Below are positions 23,302 through 37,000 of a stretch of 64,000 bases of DNA, piece after piece. The DNA lies in assembly GCF_009730915.1 (NCBI RefSeq), contig NC_052496.1, positions 1,039,875 through 1,103,874 of the forward strand. Direction: 5' to 3'. This DNA is from Dioscorea cayenensis subsp. rotundata (taxonomy: Eukaryota; Streptophyta; Magnoliopsida; Dioscoreales; Dioscoreaceae). A model generated the notes under the pieces. The model saw only the letters and a list, made by a program, of their open reading frames with translations, made no database searches and was not told where the DNA came from. A program made the position numbers and the translations under genes. Each line of letters opens with the position of its first letter. Positions within the stretch are counted from its first letter, which is position 1.

Positions 23302-26300
23302 TCATCTATTCTGGAAGTTTAGCTTTTTAATTGCAAATGCAAATATGAACCCAAAGAATGCTGGAATTCCAATTTCTACTGCAGCAACAACTCCTAAGAA
23401 GTCATGCTTGTATCCAAAATACCTCCTTATGAAGCCTTTCACGGTTTCACCACCGTCTATTGGATCATCTATGTCACCAAACTGTGAGGCGATGAAGCCA
23501 TATAAAGACCAAGAAATTGGACATACCCAGAAGTACCATCTCCACCATATCGGTATCCTCTGTCAATGATAGTGTTAGTGATTCAATTTACCAACTAAAC
23601 CCAAAGAATTGTTCTAATAAATCAAAGGAGTTAGAGTTTATTACCGGACGGGGAATCACAAAGCCTGCAAAGATGTTCCATATGGATACAAAGGCTGAAC
23701 ACACTACTGCAGCAATGTCTGAATTTGGAGTCAGTGACACTGACATCATCCCGTAGTATGTGAAGTAGAGGAGTGTGCAGAACGTGAAGTATATGTACCA
23801 AAGGAACTTGGCAAGTGTCCAATCAAAATCTATCATGCTATAAGTTAGGATCCCACAGATCAGAGTCTGAATCAAGGTATATGGAACCTCTATTGCTACC
23901 TGAAAGCAAGTCAATTAGATTAAATGAATATCAGGAATTTATCACGCCATGAGTTAGAAACATCTAGCAGATGGTCTTGGGAGACTTCACATTCTTATTG
24001 TTTGAGGTTCTCATTTTTACTTTCTTAAGGTACAACTGCTTTTGCCCCCATTTTTTATTTTTTTTTAATGCTTACCTGTGCGAAAGCATAAGGCAGAGCA
24101 GAGTACATCCCTGCGGCTTGCTCTCTGTAGAATACTGTTCGTTCAACATCCACTACTGGTTGAACACTCAGGGAATTTTGAATCCCAATGAGCAAAACTG
24201 CAGCATATAATGCACCCATTGCGTTGAATAGATCTTGCTTTGTTGACCTGGAGAAAAAATTTATGTGATATTAGCTAAAGATATTATATATTGCATCCTG
24301 GCTTTGGAAATTGGTCCGATTAAAGCATAGAAGTGAATAAGCCTATATGATATTTTTTATCACTTGTAAGGCTGTCAATTTATAACTTCATATAAACCTT
24401 GGATGTCTTCCACATAGTATGCACTTTTCAAAGTTGCGCTATTATCATTGGAATATGATGTACCTTTTGGAGCCAAGTCTCCAGAAGATTGCCCCCAACA
24501 ACAGTGCCATGACAGTTGTGAAGATAATTTTGTTGGCATTGTATGATGGATTCCGCCAATACGACTTGTATTGTTTCCAAAAGCAGGCCATGCATTGAGA
24601 AGGAAAAGCTTGTGAATATTGTGTGGGGAAGTGAAGATCTTTTGAACCAGGAGTTGGTATACTCAGTTCACTAATCAGAGCTTTGTTTCTCCTGCATCAA
24701 GCACGGTATCGAGTTTCACAAATTTGATACGTCAAATTTGGAATTTTTTTTTTTGGCACAAAACTTGCAATTAAGGTTCATAGAAATCAATTTACCGAAA
24801 CAGATTTGAGTTTTTGTATACTTCTGCGAAGTTAACCCCCAATGCAATTTCTTGACCTGTGGTGGTGACCTCCAACATCCATGTTGCAGGATTGTAGCTG
24901 TCTTTTATTTTGCTAACTCCATTTATACCCTTAAGAAAAGAGAAAAATGTGGTCAATACTTTGCAATGCATGAGTTGGTAAGGTGCTGGAAAAACGCCCC
25001 CATTAAAAGTCATGGTAACTGTAGCCCTGATGCTCTTCTCACCTCAAAGTAATTAATCAGTTCATGAGACTGGTGCCCGAGAGGACCTACATATATCTCT
25101 TCTCCACCTCGTTTCATCAGGAATAACTGTGACATTTGAGCACAATACATTATTCATTATAGACTATCATCTCAGTTGACCTGTTTTTCTTCTTCTTTTG
25201 GCTGCATTCATGATGCATCTTACCTCATCAAATGCTTCAAAAATATCAATGCTAGGTTGGTGGATGGTGCATACTACTGTTCTCCCTGTGTCTACTGTGT
25301 TCCTGACAGTTCTCATCACAATTGCTGCAGCTCGTGCATCTAGTCCAGATGTCGGCTCATCCATGAATATAATGGATGGATTAGCAACCAGCTCAACCGC
25401 TATGGTCAACCTCTTCCGCTGTTCTGTTGACAGCCCATTCACTCCCGGCAACCCAACCATGGCTTTCCGTAATGTTGTGAGCTCAACTAATTCCATAACC
25501 TCCTCCACAAACATCTGCAATCATCACTTCACAGTTAGGTTTTATTCTTAGGTAACAGAACCAAATCACAGTAGTTAAGTTTATGAAACATGTTTTAGAG
25601 TGCATCCGCCATTTTTTTTTTCCCTTAAATTTATATAGATATCTTTAAGAGGTTTAGAATGCAACTCAGTCAAGCTTCAATGGACTAAACGCAATGCACA
25701 AGAAAACAGAAGTGTCCATGATATGATTATGTTGTGCATAATAACATGCTTATTTTGCATACCTCTCTTGTTTTTGGATCAACCTCAGGTGGTAAACGAA
25801 GCCATGCGGAGTAGACAACTGACTCATAGACAGTCACATAGGGTGAATGGATGTCATTTTGTTCACAGTAGCCAGATATTCGAGCAAACGTTTCCTGCTT
25901 CTTAGGGTAGCCTGATATGGTGATGTTCCCATCTATGTATCCACCTGTTTTTCTTCCAGCGAGAACATCCATTAGAGTAGTCTTCCCAGCTCCACTGACA
26001 CCCATTAGTGCAGTTAAGACTCCTGGCCTAAATGCTCCACTTACGCCTTTCAGAAGCACCAACCTATCTTCTGTGATACCTTGAGCTTTCATTTCCTGCA
26101 AGTTATCGTGAGTCACTTGTCAGCTTCATGTTCAAATATCATGTCGAGTGTGAGAAATCAATGCTAATCTAGTATCTTAGTTGAAAAGTAAGTGTACCGA
26201 TGGCATGTCCACAGAGTAAACAATGTCGTTGAAGGTGAGTGAAAGGGGAGCAAACGGGAGCACCATACCCTTCTTCTTCTTCTCATTAGCTTCAGCTTCA

Positions 26301-29300
26301 AGTTCAAATTCTAGTTGTCTGCTTGTGCTGCCTCTTTCTGTATATATATATATATATATATATATTTATTGTGGGTACTATATCTCTTTAGAAATTGTTC
26401 TTTGTGCATGTGTGAATGCAGGGTTTTACTGAGAGATAATGAAATAATTGATGAGTATCAACAATACCTTGCTGGCCATCAAATGGATGACTGGACTTCT
26501 TTACTCTGGTTGGTTGTTCTGCTGTTTCTCTTTCTCCATTTTGCTGCTTTTTATCTTCTATAATCGATTGGCCTTTTCCAAGAGCTACCATTTTTTTTTC
26601 ATTGTTCAATTGAAGAGTCAGAATTTCAATTTGAATTATCATTTTGGCTTGCCAAAAGAGAACTGTGATGCAGGAGGTTAGGATACTCACGGTCGAGGTA
26701 TGTCAGTGCAAGGGTATAGAGTGCATTGAAAACCAGCACATATCCTACTAATCCAGCCATTCCAATCCAAAACCATTTTGCCTGGGGAAATATGCCACGA
26801 GATTCCAGTATTTGAACTCCAAGGAATTTGTTGCTCTTTGTTGCATCAACAACCTGTGTGTGTGTAGGACAGAGAGAAAGCACAGGAGAGAGATGTTACA
26901 TATGTATTTACATTAAACCATAGCTTATATGTGCTTTAATGGCTGTTCTTTGTTCTTACATGTCTCCAGCTTTTTCCTAGGAATTCATTCACGGTCACTG
27001 AATTCTGTGCATACATTACTGGGGAAGACCAATATCCCCAGATCCACCATTTCTTGATATTGTCTGCAGAAATCGAGTGTGAGTAATCCAAATACCACTG
27101 TACAAATGTCTTGTTTTTATAGATTATGGATTTGCCAAACATACTTCGTGATAGGATGAAGCCGCCAAGCACTATAAGTATTAACATTGCAAATGAAGCA
27201 AGTGTGTTTGCCACAACCTTATCTCTGCCTATTGCACCAACAAGCCGGAACAGTCCAGAGGCCATTTGGCTGATCAATGAAAATATAAGGAATTGCCTAA
27301 ACAACCTACAATGAGAAGAATTTCCGGTTAGTCTGTGGCAGGACCTCAATGCTTTCTTATCTATTCATTGGCAGAATTCTCATCAAGCGAATCAATTCTC
27401 ACCGCTGCACACTTGGATCAAAGCCTATAACATAGTAAGTTATAGCAACCCAGATACCACATTCAAGAAATGATATGGGCAGCTTGACGATCCATGCAGG
27501 TATTGCATAAGCCCATGCTGGAAAGAATAACAGGTCCCTTTGCTTGTAGAATACAGGTAGCTTGGCAACGCTCATTGCAAGTTCTGCAAATCCGTTGAAC
27601 ATATGAGTGGTAAGCCCGATAAATAGTGCACCCATGTAAATCAATCCATCCTCCACTGAATCATGGTGCATATTTGTACGCAGGAAGGCTGTCATTGTAA
27701 TGAAGGCGAGCAGCCCAAGCTGGGGAGAACAACATCAGCAACTCAGGTGAGTCTGCATTGTCTGATTAATTTAGTAGTTGAATATAAGAATTCTGCAGTG
27801 TTTTCACCTGGAAAAGTTTGAAGATGTAGACAAATGCATTCCTCTTCGTCAGCAGAAGCTCTCTTGAGATGCATGCCTTGAGTAATTCACGCTTGCTAAT
27901 GCCATATCTTGTAGTCGTTAGAGCTGCCGGATGGTTCTTGCTTCTGTCGAAAGGAGCGCTGAGTTCCTCTTGCAGCCTATGCCCTACATGGAAGGACTGG
28001 AATGAATCTGTAAATTCTTTTACTGAAATGAACTGATATGTTTCATCACTACGTGACCAATACTGCTTCTGATCTTTTTTGGATGTTACCTGTTGATACA
28101 GAGAGTTAGTACCTTCATTCCATTTCTATTTAGACTGTTTTCGTGTGGCCAAATAACAAACTTACTTCCTGCAGAAAGTCTGCAACACCTTTTCTCTGAG
28201 GACATTTGAATCCCATGGACTCAAAGAAGTCAAGCACATGTTCTCGAGGGCCCTGATATACGATCTGCCCTTCTGATAGGAGGATAATGTCATCAAAGAG
28301 ATCATAAGTCTCTGGAGCAGGCTGAAGTAGAGCTATCAGTGCTGTGCCGCCAAGGATGTGAATAGTCTGGCTTAGGGAATTGATAATCTGGAATGTTGTG
28401 GAGCTGTCCAGACCAGTTGATATCTCATCCATGAATAGCGCCCTTGCCGGTCCAACAAGCATCTCACCTGTTCAAGAGTGGATTGCTATTGTTCAATCCT
28501 CCAAATTTTCAAGGTAGAAGTCATGCCTTGATTTAAGTTCTATACATTTCTTCTTCTTCTTCTTCTTAACTTTCATCACTGGAATTTACCTGTTGTGAGC
28601 CTCTTCTTTTGTCCTCCAGAGACTCCCCTTAACATTGCATCTCCCACCATTGTGTCAGCACATACATCTAGTCCGAGAATCTGCAGTTCAAGAAGAGAAC
28701 CATGATGAGCGTGCTGAGGCTGGATTCTAATTAAGTCAAGACATCTCTGGGAAAACTCATGCAACTTTCTTCCTACAACATCCAAATCATTAACTTTTCC
28801 TTTTACCATTCATCATAAACAAGCCATTGACTCCTACCGAATTATCTAAACATTACTGTTACACTTGCTGGTGGTTTAGTCTCTACTGGATTATGATCAT
28901 ATGAGGAAAAGCTTTTTAGGGAGTTTCTAATTGAATAAGGTTTAGGATAATTTCATGAAGCATACCTTCAGAATGTAGTCGGTGACCACACTTTCCTCCC
29001 CTTCCAGAGAAGACGCCTGTCATACAAATAAGTGACCACACTGAGTAAGAGTGATATGTTAATTATGGAAAAGGTATTATGCTTCATTGTTTTAAGTAAT
29101 TGTTATGCGTGGATCTATCTATATTCCAAGTTGGATGTCTATGCAAGTCCTGACAGGAAGTTCTTAGAGATATGCAATTGTTTGAAAATCTCATGCTCAT
29201 GACAAAATAATCTATGTACAGATTTACATCATAGAAATATATATACACATATATTTATAATCTGTGATTTACTTTCATAAAGACATCAATATCAGGATCT

Positions 29301-30578
29301 GGCTTGATAGATGCAGCCTTCTCTCTCCTAGATAGCTCGCTCAACAAATCTGATTTTGTTTGCAGAAATAGCAACTGATCAGCACAAGTTTGGCAAACCA
29401 ATAACAACATTCTCACTGCTAATCTCAATAAGATGATATTATCTCTGTCTATACCGTAACGTGTGCCGATACCCTGGCATCTTGCGGAGAATGCCAGAGT
29501 TTCTCTGACAGTCATCTCGCCAATGTGCAGGTCATGTTGACTGATGTAAGCAGCTGTTCTCTGGGGGATGAACTCTTGCATCCCGTGGCCATTGTAAGTC
29601 ACTCTTCCTGAAACCTGATGTTCCATGCATGGATCATTTTGATTGAACAATACTCACATAACGTGAAAACTTCTAGTTAGTGTCACTAGTATGAGGATGT
29701 TAGACTTGCCTTGAGGTCTTTACCGAGCTTTCCAGCTAGTGCAAGCAGAAAGCTTGTTTTTCCTGAGCCTGGAGGGCCTAAGAGCAAGGTCATTCTGAAA
29801 GAAAGAAAGCATATATCTGTCTTTAATCTGAAATACATTCACTTGATTTGTTATTGATTATGATGATCACTAGTTTACCTGCATGGCTTAATGATCCCAC
29901 TAATACCATCAAGGATTGTTATCGGTTTCTTTCTGCTTGGTAGAATATGAAGGTAGTTCAGGATTGCCTGCAGAAATATGCAAAAACATGACTAAGTGAA
30001 AAGAAAAAAAAAAGATCAGCTGGACTCATGGTTTCATGCATGCGAGTTAACACATTAATACCTCTATTTTATTAAGGAAGAAGTTAAGAACCGTAGGGAC
30101 ACCACTGCTTCCCACATAAGCTTCTGCTTTGATATTCAAATCTTCAAACCGCACCTCAATAGTCGGATTTTGAATCCCGACGCTGAAATGAAAGAACAAT
30201 TCAAAAATAGGATTTTTTTTTTCTAGAACACAAAGTGCAGACAGATTGATGCACTCACCGTTCCATTCGGTTCTTGAGCTTCAACAAGAATTTCTCATTG
30301 TCCTCCTCTGTCACTCTGATTAGCCTCTCCAGCAGATTCTTCCTTTCATGAAACCCCAGATTGGCTATATCTATCTCCATTTTCTCACCTGTGGACACCG
30401 TCAGTATTCCTTTTCTCAATCGATCATAAGTAGGAAGCTTCTCTAGTGCCGCCCATTTCAAGGCTTCTTCATCATCCTGATCCCTGGAAGATAGTGAGAA
30501 TATCTCACTGCCGCTCCGGCTCTGCCAGCCTGAGCGGCTCCGCAGGCTTGACATTAGATTGCTTGCAGTCATCTCCAT
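23302..30578 (-). CDS. Full-size PDR/ABCG transporter, gene A
   Basis: Plasma-membrane ATP-driven exporter with order NBD1-TMD1-NBD2-TMD2. Twenty-four exons (minus strand): 30578-30259, 30182-30062, 29967-29879, 29794-29710, 29614-29455, 29349-29273, 29016-28966, 28680-28590, 28467-28166, 28089-27808, 27719-27403, 27305-27145, 27063-26960, 26853-26691, 26584-26468, 26337-26198, 26095-25763, 25514-25224, 25126-25043, 24929-24796, 24691-24464, 24247-24076, 23899-23645, 23559-23302. They sum to 1445 codons, fully open. Motifs: GPPGSGKTS and [12 protein letters not shown] (NBD1), [18 protein letters not shown] and [14 protein letters not shown] (NBD2), [18 protein letters not shown]. Intron 4 starts with GC (AAG|GCAAGT). 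The start is the first ATG, right after TTTTGCAG, which hints at a 5' UTR intron. The substrate cannot be told. Confidence 0.92.
26341..26366. repeat. (TA)n microsatellite in gene A intron 15
   Basis: Dinucleotide run directly upstream (gene strand) of the exon 16 acceptor at 26338-26339. Confidence 0.85.
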
Positions 30579-33500
30579 CTGCAAAATTGATTATCTGTGC
30601 AAGCTCCTTCAGCACAACAGCATTTAAGTCCTTTAGCTTCACTTCAGTCAGATAATTTTATCTGTGCTTGCCTGCTGAGCTCCTGAACACACTGATTTAT
30701 TTTGGAGCTGAAACAACAAATGAGGTTGTTCGAAAGAGTTGTGTTTTAATAATGAAATGCTGCGGAATCTGGACTTGGTTGGTGTGTTGAAATACAAAAT
30801 AATTCTAGAACAATGTGGTAGCAAGCATGAACACCTACTTCAATTTCTAAACCATATGCAAGTTCCACATGGTCTCTGCTTCATATATTTATCTTAGGTA
30901 GTAGCAAGTAAGGGCATAGGAGATTCTTGTTATTGATTATTTTATATTGAGTAGAAGAGGGAAGAGGATTAATATTTTCTTTTGCCAGGCTATTGCTAAT
31001 GCCTTGTTCATGTGCTACATGTGATTAGTTTCTTGCTTTATTTATTTACTTATTTGTTTATTTTTGCATATTAATTCCTCGTTTTCCCTCTCCAATAGTA
31101 TAATAATGTGTTGAATCCTTATACGCTATTAGGAAGGTCAATTTGTTTTGTATATCTGATTTAGAGGTATTTTGTTTCATGCAGGATATGGACAATTGGA
31201 AATGCCATGTTTCCTGTGAGCCAAACTATCATGTTGTGAGTCATTTCCCACCTTTTGTTTTCTTGCTTTTTTCAAATCCTCTGAGTTTGTGAAATTCTTG
31301 TGTGAGAACTTTCAGCCTGGTTTCCCTTTTATTTATTTATTTATTTAAATAGTTTCCTGTTTTTGATACTTTGACTGACCTGAATTTTTACACTTATGGA
31401 GCACTGTGTGAACAGACAGACAATGATGTATAAGATAATCATAGGATAAAAGTAAACTCTATGGGCACTAAATAGAGTAAGACTAATTCTGTTTTTTTAA
31501 AAAAAAGTCACTTAGAATAATGAATGCAATTGCTTGTTTTCCATTGTGGCGGCCTTAAAATTATTAGTGGCAATTCCTCCGGCTCTAATTTGTGTGATTG
31601 TTTGTAGGTTGTTTCTATGGGATGCAGAGGAATATATCTAGTCACCCCCTGTATGAGTGGGAGGTAACTCATATCTGTTCTTTTATTTATTTATTTATAT
31701 TAATGGTTGAATTTGTTCAACAATAATCATTAACGTAGAGAGTTAAAAATAATTGCAATTTCAAGAACTAGTGAAAATTTTCAAGTAGTTAATATGTCAA
31801 AGTCAGTAATAAGACTCTAATGTAGTATTATCCAATTAGATGATGAATGATTATTAACTTAATTGTATAATAAAATAATATTATTTCCATAACTCCTTGA
31901 TGATGACCGCTCACAACCTATCTTGTTGATGGTCTTGGATTGCTAACAATAAGAATTGTTGTGTTTTTTATTTTTTTCTGATTGTCATAAGCTGGTTCAG
32001 GGGCTAATAAGAATGTTTTATTTTTTATTTTTATTTTTCTTCTGGTTGGCATAAGCTTGAGTCAAAGGGCAATAGTTGGAATTGCATTAATTTGCCTGCA
32101 TGTGCAACATGCGCCATAAAAAAAATATATAACAATTACTGACAGAAATTTCTTTAGATTTTAACTTTGTAATTTCTTTGTCGTGTGTTTTTCGTGATAT
32201 GTTACTGTAACATCTTATTTTATATTCATGCACGTGATTCATCAAAAATAAAAACAGAATTAAGATTGTACTCACCTAGCATTTATATTTTATTTTCATG
32301 CATGTGATTCATCATAAATAAAAAAAAAAACACAATTAATATTGTATCACCTTGCATTTATATATTTGCAAGAGGCCTTGCATTGACTTCTATAAAGGGA
32401 AAGCCAACAAGGAGCATTGATTTACATGAAAGGAAAGCCAATCTGGAGCATATCAACTGGGCAAACAATGGCCTCATCATCAAGAAAGTTGGATCCAACC
32501 ACCTTTTTGATATCTAACCGATCAATCTTATTAACTCATTAAAAAATTTGGTTAATCAACTTAACAGGGTCATAAAACTCCTGGTGGATCCCACTTAGTC
32601 TTCTTTCATTAAGAACTTTAAGGACTTAGCAACCCCATTCCCTATATTTGTTATAGTTGTTGACACAATTCTTCACCACAGGTGGCCTATTTAATCCTTT
32701 CCTATTTGTACTCTCCTGGTATTTGTTGTGTCATTTTTATTTCAATAAACATGATTTATTTTTTTATTTATTTTTATATTTCTTGAGCTACCTGTTGTTT
32801 TTAATATATTTGTGAGTTTTTTTTAAGAAAAAAAAATTGTTGTCTTGAGCTGTTCAATCCATGAGAAAGCATTGTGCACGGCTCATAGTTTTTGTGTTCC
32901 TCGTGGTCCACGAGGAAGGTATCGATGATATGTATTATTTATTACTTCTTCACCTGAAATAATATTTATGCATTGTGTGTGAATAAAAAAATGAATGGTC
33001 ACATGAAACAAAGTCATTTCTATATGTTAGGTTGCTGATCTTCAATGATATTATTTGAATTTATAATCTCATCTCCTTTTGGACGCACTTAGCTGATGTT
33101 TCCTTCGTATTTAATTTATAAACCGTTACTAAAATGATTGAAATAACCCCTATTTTCTTAAATTAATCAAAATATTTATTTTTTCAATGCCTATTATTTT
33201 ATTTTAATATATTTTGAATGGTTTATCTATTTTTTTTAAATCTTCATTATTTTAACGATAATATTTTTATATTATTAAAAATTTTAAAATAATATTTCTA
33301 ATTTACTAAGCTATGTAAAATGGTATTTTGGTCATGTTCATCATATGCTTTAACATTTTAATTATGTTATATTTTAAAGCATATGCCAATCAATATCCAA
33401 ATATAGATCAATAGATCGTTTTTTAAAAAAAAAAATATATGAGACCTGTGAATTCATAGTGAAATATTATATTCCTGACTTTAGTGCATGTATTCTTCCT

Positions 33501-33852
33501 ATAATCATATTTGTGCCAGTTATTTTTTTTTCTCCCTGGCTGTTTCTACTTGTTTTATTATTAGTGTGATTTATCTATTTTTTTCATATAAATATATATA
33601 TTTTTTGAAAAAAAAATAGTTAAACCACAGTAAAGAGAAGCCAAAAATACAAGCTGATAACAATAAAAAACAACAAAAGACAAACAAAAAAAAAATCCAC
33701 TAAGAGTGGATTTAAGTAGCACAAACACAGACAACTAAAAATGAAAAAAATATATATATATATATATAACAACCAAAACCAACAAGAACACAAGTAAACG
33801 CTGGTGGGCAGCGGAACTATATATATTTATATATTTGATGAATCAAATTTCA

Positions 33853-33887
<35 letters not shown>

Positions 33888-34050
33888 ATTGTATGAGCCA
33901 AATGCCACTTTATTTTACCTTATGAATTAGACAAGCAGCTGATTTGGGATTCATTCCCAGTCTACCATTCTTTACTAGTAATTCATGTAGTCATAAAATA
34001 TTTACATGGAGCAATGGATACCTTATATCAATCCCTGTAAATTTATAAAA
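30579..34050. other. Spacer between PDR genes A and B
   Basis: Gene A promoter and 5' UTR lie at the left. On the + strand two short exon-like blocks with good splice signals occur (31185-31235 and 31608-31663). The rest is AT-rich with many TTTA repeats, a LINE-like tail at 33600-33770 and a (TA)n tract at 33857-33883. Confidence 0.45.
33600..33770 (-). mobile_element. Remnant 3' end of a LINE-like element
   Basis: An A-rich tail followed by TTAAACCAC, resembling a degraded form of the terminal motif GTGGATAAACCAC of other copies. A perfect 9-bp stem with 3-nt loop lies at 33693-33713 (AAATCCACT / AGTGGATTT). Orientation is inferred from the position of the tail. Confidence 0.5.
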
Positions 34051-37000
34051 CTATCTCTTCTGGAAATTGATTGACTTGATTGAATAGGCAAAAATGAAAA
34101 TAAAGATCACATTGAAACCAATGACAGCGCCTGCAGCTACTCCCAAGAAATCATGCCTGAAGCCAAAATACCTCCTGAGGAATGCCTTAACAGTCTCACC
34201 AGTTTCCATAACATCTCCTCTGTCTGAAAATTGAGAAACAAACAATCCATATAAACTCCATCCAACTGGGCATGCCCAATAGTACCATTTCCACCATATT
34301 GGAATTCGCTGCAACAACCCAGAAACAAAACATAAAGTTTATTACCATAGTGATTTTATTAGTCAGTAAAAAAAAAAATGTGTGAAAGCTGGTTCAAGTA
34401 GAAACTTACTGCCAATGGAGTTACAAAGCCTGCAAAGATATTCCAAATACCATAAAATGCGGCTGCAACTACTGCAGCTATGTCACTATTTGGTGTCAAG
34501 GCAATGGCCATCATCCCATAGAATGTGAAGTATAGAAATGAGAAGAACATAAAGAAAAGGAACCAGAAAAATTTCACTGCAGTCCACTCAAAATCGATCA
34601 TTCGATACACTATGAGACAGTATATAACTGTCTGGAGGAGAACGTACGGAATCTCAATCACAACCTACATATTGTAAAACAGTGTCAAAGACACAGTGGA
34701 TATATAGAGGAAGTAAAACTAGTAGAGTCTAAATTTCTCACATAAATTGACTGATGAATCAATGTAAGTTTCATCGCAAAGAAACGAAAGGTAAAAGCTT
34801 ACCTGTGCAAAAGCATATGGTAAAGCAGAATACATTCCTGCACCTTTCTCTCTATAAAGAACTGTCCGTTCAATATCTACTATGGGTTGTACCATTTGGC
34901 AATTCTGTACTCCGATGAACATCACTGTAGAAAACATTGATCCCATTGCATTGAATAATTCTTGACGTGTGGTCCTGCATATATATTGCAATTCTTTTAG
35001 AATGATGATAAAATTTAGTGCTGTTTTGAGGTAGATTGAAGAAGGTTCAGTGTAAGATACATTTTCGAACCAACCCTCCAAAACATCGTCCCGTACAATA
35101 AAGCTGTGATGGTTGTAAAGAACATTCTCATTGCAGTATATTTAGGATTTCGCCAGTATGACATGTGTTGTTTCCATAGGCATATCACACATTGCATAAG
35201 GAAGGACTGTGCATACTGACTAGGGAAGTATAGGTCTTTAGAATCTGGGGTAGGTTTGCTCAATTCATTAACCAAAGCTTTATTTCTCCTGCAATATTTG
35301 CGAAAAGAAAAAGAAACATAAGCTTGAGTCCGAAATGATACTCCATCACTATTTTGATATTCCCATCACATGATTATGTTCGTCTTACCGGTATAATTCA
35401 GATTTTTTGTATATATCAGTGAAGTTGATCCCTAGTTTTTCTTCTTGACCAATGCTTGTTGCCTCTAGCATCCATGTTGCTGGATTATAACCATCCTTTA
35501 TCTTTGCCACTCCATTTATCCCCTTGACAAAAAGACAATTCAATCCATTGAAAATGACTTCTTAAAGGTTAACGTAGTTCCAATAAATATCTGGCTGGTG
35601 ATTAACTCTCACCTCAAAGTATTTGATCAGATGACATGAATTCCGCCCCAGTGGACCTACATATATTTCTTCACCACCTCGCTTCAAGAGAAAGAGCTGC
35701 AGCAGAATGATAATGAGTTTTACAGTAACAGGATGCAACTGCCATTAAAGATTGATATGCCTAATTTCATTTTCAAGCTACCTCATCAAAAGCTTCAAAT
35801 ATGTCGATGCTTGGCTGGTGAATCGTGCAAACTACCGCCCGTCCAGTGTCAACTGTGTTCCTTACTGTTCTCATAACAATAGCTGCAGCTCTGGCATCAA
35901 GTCCAGAGGTCGGCTCATCCATAAATACAATAGAGGGATTGGCAACAAGCTCAACGGCTATTGTCAACCTCTTGCGCTGCTCGGTTGACAGTCCATTCAC
36001 TCCAGGCAACCCAACCATTGCAAACCTTAAGTTTGCCAGTTCAACAAGCTCCAAGACTTCCTCTATGAACATCTACAATTATAAGATCCAGGAGTCAGTT
36101 GCAAAAGTGGAAGTTCTAAATTTCAAAACACTTCATTTCAAGACTAATTAAATTTGAGTTGACACCATCCATTGACATGACCTTGGATGGAAGATGGAGG
36201 CAGCTCATAAATGATCCTTCTGAAAATTCAGCATAAGTCTATTTACCTTTCTAGTGGCGAAATCAATTTCAGGATCCAACCGGAGCCATGCAGAGTAAAG
36301 TAGAGATTCATATACTGTGACCTGAGGAGAATGAATGTCATTTTGTTCACAGTAACCTGATATGCGAGCAAAAGTGTCCTGCTTCTTTGGATAACCAGAT
36401 ATAGCGATGCTTCCTTCTATATATCCCCCGGTTTTCCTCCCAGCCAGAACATCCATTAGAGTTGTCTTCCCAGCTCCACTGACACCCATTAGTGCTGTGA
36501 GAACTCCTGGTCTGAAAGATCCGCTCAATCCATTTAGAAGTTGAAGCCGATTCTCCTTAACACCTTGGGCCTTCATTTCCTGATCATTATTCATCCATTT
36601 GGTCATAAATATATTGTTCTAAATTTCATGATTGACGTTACTGAAAGAAGTCTAAAACAGCATGAATGCAATACCGCTGGCATATCCACCGCATACTTGA
36701 TGTCTGTGAAAGTAATAGAATGAGGAGCAAATGGCAGTACCATGCCCCTCTTCTCATTCTTATTATCTTCTACTACCCTCTTGGTTTGAGTGACCTCTGT
36801 GTCATTGGAATTTATCAAAACAATATCAGTGAAAAATAAAGTAATGATGAACAAGTTGATCTCTCTGGTCTCAGGGTGTGAAGCACCATACCAGAGTCAC
36901 TCTTAACAGATGATGCCGTATTGTCTGTCTTGTCAACACCATCCTCCAATTTATCCTCGGAGACGATTGCCTGTGTCTGTCCTCTTCCAAGTGCTGCAGA

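Noticed and set aside
30579-30584. Start of PDR gene A at 30584
   Set aside because: That codon is TTG. The first ATG is at 30578, directly after an AG acceptor-like sequence.
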